64,000 bases of DNA, taken from Crocosphaera chwakensis CCY0110 (GTDB taxonomy: Bacteria; Cyanobacteriota; Cyanobacteriia; Cyanobacteriales; Microcystaceae). A program made the translations under genes and the position numbers. Each line of letters starts with the position of its first letter. Position 1 is the first letter of the stretch. The stretch lies in NCBI RefSeq assembly GCF_000169335.1, contig NZ_AAXW01000020.1, positions 1 to 64,000 of the forward strand, given 5' to 3'. Below, piece after piece: positions 59,551 through 64,000 of this stretch. The notes beneath the pieces were generated by a model. It was not told the origin of the DNA, did no database searches, and saw only the letters and a list, made by a program, of their open reading frames with translations.

Positions 59551-60252
59551 TTAAGAAAGTGCAATATTTGAGTTAAATCGATACCCTTGACCTCGGATAG
59601 TTTCAATGGGACAAATGCAGTTATAACTAGCTAATTTTCGTCTGATTAAACGCATTTGGGCAGCTACTACGTTACTCATGGGTTCCGCATCGAGATCCCA
59701 TAGTTGATTACGCATTTTACTCCCTGAAATAATGCGATCGGGATGTTTCATTAAATAAGCAAAAATTTGGAATTCTTTGACCGTTAAAGGTATGATTTGA
59801 GACGGTTCAGTTATGTTCACACAGAGGGCATTATTCGCGTCATCTAGGGTAAATTTGCCGATGGTTAGGGTTTGGGGTTGAAATTGGGGCGATCTTCGTT
59901 GTAATGCCCGTAAACGCGCCAGTAGCTCCTCCATTATAAAGGGTTTAACCAGATAATCATCGGCCCCTGCATCTAATCCTGCGATGCGGTTTTCTGGTTG
60001 TCCCAAAGCGGTTAACATCAACACGGGTAAGGGATTTTGATAGGATCTCAGTCGTTGACATAATTCTAATCCTGAAAGTTTGGGTAAGAGCCAATCAATA
60101 ATCGCTACACTGTAGTCTGTCCATTCATTGTCTAGATAGCGCCACGCTTCTACACCATCAACAACCCAATCAACGATATATTTTTCACTAACTAAAACCT
60201 GTTTTATCGCTAGTCCTAAGTCTTCTTCATCTTCTACTAAAAGAATTCGCAT
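59551..60252 (-). CDS. OmpR-family response regulator, RppA/NrsR-like
   Basis: A 233-residue regulator. The receiver has DEE (ILLVEDEED), the phosphoacceptor in VAIIDWLLPKLSG and the Lys in DYLVKPFIMEELLARL. The winged-helix DNA-binding domain follows (LTVKEFQIFAYLMKHPD, SNVVAAQMRLIRRKL, IRGQGYRFN). Its length and pairing suit RppA/NrsR. Normally the kinase gene follows directly; here a DUF433/DUF5615 pair is in between. Confidence 0.9.
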   Translation of the reverse strand: MRILLVEDEEDLGLAIKQVLVSEKYIVDWVVDGVEAWRYLDNEWTDYSVAIIDWLLPKLSGLELCQRLRSYQNPLPVLMLTALGQPENRIAGLDAGADDYLVKPFIMEELLARLRALQRRSPQFQPQTLTIGKFTLDDANNALCVNITEPSQIIPLTVKEFQIFAYLMKHPDRIISGSKMRNQLWDLDAEPMSNVVAAQMRLIRRKLASYNCICPIETIRGQGYRFNSNIALS

Positions 60253-60301
60253 GGTTAAATCTAAATCAGACTCCTCTCATATATTACCAATGGATAATGA
60301 A

Positions 60302-61180
60302 TTATCCATGATTTAAGGTAATTTCTCGTTTTTTAGTTAAACACATAGCAATCGCTTTTTCATAATAAGCGGATTCATTAATAAAGACAGGATAAACCGT
60401 TGAATCTCCTTGATAAGTTATGGTTTCGCCGTCAAACGTCATGAATAAAGGATCACCTATATTAATAGGTTGATAATCTTTTGATTGTAAATTAGGATGA
60501 ATCATTGCTGTTATTTCTTCTTTGTTTCTAGGATAATCAATTCTTTCAAAGACTTCATAAATAATTAAAGTATGACTTTTTTCTTCAATTTTATTTTGAT
60601 TATATTTATCTAAATAATCTAATAAACTATAAATAACTTTTTCAGTTTTCATGAATAAGTCTGCCTCTAAAACTCCTTGAGGAATAGCCCCCACTTCAAC
60701 GGTTAATCCTAATTCTGTATTACTTCTTAATAACTGATTTTTTTCCTTGGAAACATAATATAAAACCTTAACTTCAGGATGAATCAAACTTAAATAACTA
60801 CATAACTTTAAATGAAAATCATTTTTATCAGAAAGAATGATTGTTAATCCCATAGCAGAAGTTGTGCTATGAATATCAACCAAAAAATTAATCTGATTAG
60901 TTCTCAATTTTTGATGAATGGTTTTCGCTAAAAGTTGCTCATATAAAATATTATCTAAATTTTCTATATCTTCTAAAGCAAAACATCGATTGAGATCAAT
61001 TTCTGTGTATCTAATACCTAATTCTATTGCTTTGGGATTAGATAAAAATGGAAATACTTTCAAGGTTTTTCGCTGAAGTAAATGGGGATTTTTGAGGAAT
61101 TTTTTAACCAAATAAATTCCGGTCATTTCGTTGCCATGAGTACCACCAAAAATAGCAACGTTTTCGATTGGTTTTACCAT
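60302..61180 (-). CDS. aspA: Aspartoacylase
   Basis: Zinc enzyme that hydrolyses N-acetylaspartate-type substrates, M14-like fold. Zn ligands are in GGTHGNEMTG (His, Glu) and in LVDIHSTTSAMG (His). ELGLTVEVGAIPQG carries the catalytic Glu. The 292 residues match the family. The C-terminal 65 bp are repeated at 50597-50661. It lies next to the response regulator gene, which begins about 50 bp from its end. Confidence 0.91.
   Translation of the reverse strand: MVKPIENVAIFGGTHGNEMTGIYLVKKFLKNPHLLQRKTLKVFPFLSNPKAIELGIRYTEIDLNRCFALEDIENLDNILYEQLLAKTIHQKLRTNQINFLVDIHSTTSAMGLTIILSDKNDFHLKLCSYLSLIHPEVKVLYYVSKEKNQLLRSNTELGLTVEVGAIPQGVLEADLFMKTEKVIYSLLDYLDKYNQNKIEEKSHTLIIYEVFERIDYPRNKEEITAMIHPNLQSKDYQPINIGDPLFMTFDGETITYQGDSTVYPVFINESAYYEKAIAMCLTKKREITLNHG
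60318..60382. repeat. 65-bp direct repeat, right copy (inside aspA 3' end)
   Basis: This is the intact-gene copy of the repeat also found at 50597-50661, differing at five positions and in the same orientation. Confidence 0.85.
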
Positions 61181-61309
61181 AAAATCCCCTAAACTAAATT
61201 CATTAACAGTGAACTAACAATAGTCTTTTAAGGGTAAGGGGAATAGAAGAGGTAGAAAAATGAAGTTTTAGTCTTGTTTCTTATTATATATTAATCATTT
61301 TTCTGTTGT

Positions 61310-61330
61310 CTCTTGCCTCTTGCCTCTTGC
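61310..61330. repeat. Heptanucleotide tandem repeat, three units of CTCTTGC
   Basis: Three exact 7-base units follow one another between the aspartoacylase gene and the YceD gene. Heptamer tandem repeats of this type are common in cyanobacterial intergenic DNA. Confidence 0.75.
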
Positions 61331-61372
61331 CTAATCTCACATCAATTGAAAACTGATTGCTGTGTATTGTTT

Positions 61373-61876
61373 CTACTTTGGTAATTGTCGTTTTAACGCT
61401 TCTAAACCCGACCAACGACTATCAATTGTTGGTTGATTATCATCAGTTTTTGTGGTTGGCGGTTCGCAATCTTTACCGCATAATTGTCTTAACGGAATGG
61501 CTAAAGATAATTGTTCATAAAGCCAACTTTGAGGATCAAAATGACCATGCGGGGATAAACTTTCTGATAAATCTTCCCAAGCAACTTCTCTTTCTTGAGG
61601 ATAGTTATCCTCTAAATCTGCATCTTTATTTAACCAAATAATTTCAGAGTTTTCCAGGCTAAGACGACGATTATACTGTTGTAAACAGCGATCGCAAGTT
61701 AAAGTAATAATGGTTTCTCCTTTAACACCTACTTCCAAAAAAGTTCCCCCATGCCGAATCATCATTTTGCCTCGAAAGGGGGTCAGCGTTTCCAATTCTG
61801 GGATAAAATCATCAAGAACAAGGGTTTGGGTTCTATTGGGGGCGTTTAGTAAATGGGGAATATAAATCGCTTGCAT
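61373..61876 (-). CDS. YceD / DUF177 family protein
   Basis: A 167-residue cytosolic protein of the YceD family, whose members in other bacteria affect 23S rRNA accumulation. The family cysteine pair is in LTCDRCLQQYNRRL, and a second Cys pair is in RQLCGKDCEPP near the C-terminus. The fold looks like a beta barrel with an acidic middle part (DADLEDNYPQ). It overlaps no neighbour; birA follows upstream 21 bp away on the same strand. Confidence 0.88.
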   Translation of the reverse strand: MQAIYIPHLLNAPNRTQTLVLDDFIPELETLTPFRGKMMIRHGGTFLEVGVKGETIITLTCDRCLQQYNRRLSLENSEIIWLNKDADLEDNYPQEREVAWEDLSESLSPHGHFDPQSWLYEQLSLAIPLRQLCGKDCEPPTTKTDDNQPTIDSRWSGLEALKRQLPK

Positions 61877-61896
61877 AATCTTACGTCTTCCTCTTC

Positions 61897-62691
61897 TTAC
61901 GTTTCATTTTGCCAGGATATTGACTCCTCTTGTGGATAACCAAGAGATAGGGTTCCTGGGGGTAGGGTTAGGGTGGTTTTTGATCCTGGAGACTGCAAAG
62001 AAACCTTTAATTCTCCTTGAGTGCTAACACCGACGATAGTTCCTGTTATACCTTCAATGATAACTTTACGCCCGACACTATCCAATATTTCTACATAATT
62101 TCTCACTAAATTATCTATACCCTCTTTTAGATAAGACTCATAACCCTCAAATATTCCATTAATCGTAATAGCGGACAGGGTATCTAAACTGTCGATGTCA
62201 TGGGGGTTAGAATAAGATTGAAGGGTGATCCCAGGATGGGGGACTTGATTACCCCAATTAATTCCCACACCAATGACACTGTGGGTAATCATCTTGTTTT
62301 GAATGCGGGTTTCGCTTTTAATTCCCCCTAATTTTCCTCTCTCTAAAATGAGATCATTGGGCCATTTTAATTTTACAGGGAGTCCGTATCGACGTAAGCT
62401 TTGGGCAATACCCCAACCACTAAAAAGGGTCAGATGGGACGCATTTTGAGCTTCAAGGTTGACGTTTAAGCCAATCGAGAGATAAAGTCCTCCGGCATGA
62501 GAAACCCAATTTCTCCCCCATTGTCCTCGTCCTGCGGTTTGTTGAGATGCGATCGCCACGACTGGGAACGAATTCTCCTCTGCTAACAACTGCCAAATCA
62601 CTTCATTGGTAGAGGTGACAGTATCAAAAATATGCACAGAATAGGAGGGTTGTTTTAAATGAGCGTTAATTTTTCTGGGATCAAGTTTCAT
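61897..62691 (-). CDS. birA: Biotin-[acetyl-CoA-carboxylase] ligase
   Basis: Attaches biotin to the carrier protein of acetyl-CoA carboxylase. The catalytic domain shows TSTNEVIWQLL, the adenylate-binding ASQQTAGRGQWGRNW, LKWPNDLILERGKLGGI and a C-terminal barrel. At 264 residues it lacks the N-terminal HTH of E. coli BirA, so it should be a ligase only and not a repressor. It is divergent from the metallophosphoesterase gene. Confidence 0.94.
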   Translation of the reverse strand: MKLDPRKINAHLKQPSYSVHIFDTVTSTNEVIWQLLAEENSFPVVAIASQQTAGRGQWGRNWVSHAGGLYLSIGLNVNLEAQNASHLTLFSGWGIAQSLRRYGLPVKLKWPNDLILERGKLGGIKSETRIQNKMITHSVIGVGINWGNQVPHPGITLQSYSNPHDIDSLDTLSAITINGIFEGYESYLKEGIDNLVRNYVEILDSVGRKVIIEGITGTIVGVSTQGELKVSLQSPGSKTTLTLPPGTLSLGYPQEESISWQNET

Positions 62692-62756
62692 TAGTTTGAC
62701 GCATCGTTAACAGTTTAGATAATAAGTCTTGTCAAACCCTATTAACTTTTAAAATT

Positions 62757-63653
62757 ATGAAAAATCTTCCTAATAAAGCTAAATATACTACTTTAGGAAT
62801 AGTTGGTATCATTGCTCTATTAGTTATCTGGAGTTTTATCGAACCCCGTATTCTTAATATAGAAAATGAAACGGCAACCATTCCTAATCTCCCTAATTCT
62901 TGGTCAGGTCAACAAATAGCACAACTGACAGACTTTCAAATTGGACTATGGGGTGATAATCGCGGTACGGCCCGACGTAGCATTGCTAAGATAGTAGAAG
63001 CTAAACCAGCGATCGCTTTAATTAGTGGTGATTTTCTCTATCATCCGGGTTCAAACATTGAATCAGAGATCGAAACCACAATTGATATCATTCGTCCTTT
63101 GGTGGATGCAGGTATCCCGACTTATGCAGTGTTAGGGAATCACGACTATGGTATGAGTAGCAGAAAGGCACAACCCTCAACCGAACAAGCAGAAAAATTA
63201 GAAATAGCTTTAGAAAAGGCGGGTATCCAAGTCTTAGAAAATGAAACCGTTAAACTAGAACTCCCCAATAGCAATGAGCCTTTATATTTAGTTGGTGTGG
63301 GTTCTTTATGGGCCAGTAGAGATAATGTTAAGCAATCGCTTAATACTATTGATAATAATAGTCCCAGAATTGTAATGATGCACAATCCAGATACGTTTGA
63401 GCAATTCCCTGCCAATTCAGCACCCTTAGCTGTCGCAGGCCATACTCACGGGGGACAAGTGCGTATCCCAGGATTTCCCCAATGGTCTTGGTTGAGGTTT
63501 ACTCAAAAAGATAAAGTTTATGCTGATGGTTGGGCAAAAGGCTTTGGGACATCGGGTAATCAGCTTTATGTTAACCCTGGTATTGGTATGAGTATCGCAC
63601 CAATCCGTTTATTTTGTCCCCCAGAACTCACTTTTTTTACCCTCGAAGGTTAA
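62757..63653 (+). CDS. Calcineurin-like metallophosphoesterase, membrane-anchored
   Basis: A 298-residue protein with an N-terminal membrane helix (LGIVGIIALLVIWSFI), so the active site is probably on the outside. The metal-binding motifs are DFQIGLW, SGDFLYHPG, LGNHDYGMS, MMHNPDTF and AGHTHGGQVRIPG, as in UDP-diacylglucosamine hydrolase- and YkuE-like enzymes. The ATG at 62757 is clear. The substrate is unknown; YkuE-like proteins act near the cell surface. Confidence 0.9.
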   Translation: MKNLPNKAKYTTLGIVGIIALLVIWSFIEPRILNIENETATIPNLPNSWSGQQIAQLTDFQIGLWGDNRGTARRSIAKIVEAKPAIALISGDFLYHPGSNIESEIETTIDIIRPLVDAGIPTYAVLGNHDYGMSSRKAQPSTEQAEKLEIALEKAGIQVLENETVKLELPNSNEPLYLVGVGSLWASRDNVKQSLNTIDNNSPRIVMMHNPDTFEQFPANSAPLAVAGHTHGGQVRIPGFPQWSWLRFTQKDKVYADGWAKGFGTSGNQLYVNPGIGMSIAPIRLFCPPELTFFTLEG

Positions 63654-63780
63654 CCTTTTTCTTCAACATGATACTAAATATGACCAATGCTTAAAAATCT
63701 TAGGGTTTATGGTTAAGTTCGCCATCATTTCTATCTATAGTAGACAACGAATAAAGCTAGATTACGAGGAGTAACCCACT

Positions 63781-64000
63781 TTGAAAAAGGTAGAAGCGAT
63801 TATCCGACCCTTTAAACTAGACGAAGTGAAGATCGCTTTAGTCAACGCCGGAATTGTTGGTATGACAGTTTCTGAAGTTAGGGGGTTTGGACGACAAAAA
63901 GGACAAACTGAACGTTATCGCGGTTCTGAATATACCGTAGAATTCCTCCAAAAACTAAAGGTGGAAATTGTTGTCGAAGATCATCAAGTAGACATGGTAA
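63781..64000 (+). CDS. glnB: Nitrogen regulatory protein P-II (3' partial)
   Basis: Trimeric signal protein that senses 2-oxoglutarate and ATP/ADP and controls nitrogen and carbon metabolism. The visible 73 residues start KKVEAIIRPFKLDEVK and contain the T-loop GRQKGQTERYRGSEYTVEF with the phosphorylatable Ser of cyanobacterial GlnB. The start is a TTG at 63781, fixed by GAGGAG at 63766-63771. The frame is still open at the window end. In the gap upstream I find no exact NtcA site (GTA-N8-TAC). Confidence 0.95.
   Translation, partial: MKKVEAIIRPFKLDEVKIALVNAGIVGMTVSEVRGFGRQKGQTERYRGSEYTVEFLQKLKVEIVVEDHQVDMV

Noticed and set aside
61357..61641. 94-codon plus-strand frame opposite yceD
   Set aside because: Antisense shadow of the YceD gene, which has the family cysteine motif in the other strand.
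63654..63780. NtcA operator upstream of glnB
   Set aside because: GTA followed eight bases later by ATA occurs near 63740, but the TAC half is missing.
1..64000. CRISPR array
   Set aside because: I found no series of regularly spaced repeats of the right length; the tandem units in the pentapeptide gene are coding.

Overview
The window is AT-rich, densely coded DNA from a cyanobacterium. The evidence is psaC, the clock-output kinase gene sasA, the response regulator rpaB, PSRP-3/Ycf65, a DUF4327 protein, grpE next to a dnaK1-type dnaK, and many copies of the HIP1 octamer GCGATCGC. The base composition, a HupW-like hydrogenase protease and the amount of mobile and toxin-antitoxin DNA suggest a unicellular Crocosphaera/Cyanothece-type organism. 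That placement is inference.

Bases 1-21,997 are mostly ordinary chromosome. They hold the end of a nonribosomal peptide synthetase, a DUF389 membrane protein, pth, ycf65, a GH57 branching enzyme, sasA, an MscS-related membrane protein, psaC with a clear terminator, an HU gene, a cobD-like gene, a hydrogenase maturation protease, hyuB-like, fabG, a universal stress protein, radA divergent from rpaB, and asnB.

Bases 22,000-28,811 are an accessory, conflict-type island. In order they hold a DUF6883/DUF4926 pair, an excisionase-like HTH protein, a DUF4258/YgiT toxin-antitoxin pair whose toxin gene has an in-frame stop, a VapBC-like pair, and a large caspase-STAND NTPase-GGDEF protein. The 5' part of that last gene is cut by a 1,024-bp IS630-family element. 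Beyond the element lie a remnant of the caspase N-terminus and a CU044_2847-family gene that lacks a normal start. This caspase-STAND-GGDEF protein with a CU044_2847 partner is the best candidate for an undescribed system in the window.

Bases 28,805-50,562 return to core genes: an unusual two-domain glutaminase, two methyltransferases, leuA, a PHP phosphoesterase, tRNA-Ala(GGC), a J-domain/pentapeptide protein, an Hpt protein, grpE-dnaK, maeB, DUF4327, purH, a YqiA-like esterase, an orphan adenine methylase next to an AraC regulator, and a divergent SDR/DUF1772 pair.

Bases 50,572-60,382 are a second accessory segment. It is flanked by 65-bp direct repeats that come from the 3' end of an aspartoacylase-like gene. 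Inside are a heavy-metal-type RND pump with a reduced adaptor, a lysozyme-like lipoprotein, VapBC, and an RppA/RppB-type two-component system split by a DUF433/DUF5615 toxin-antitoxin pair. The window ends with a YceD/DUF177 protein, birA, a metallophosphoesterase and the 5' part of glnB (P-II).
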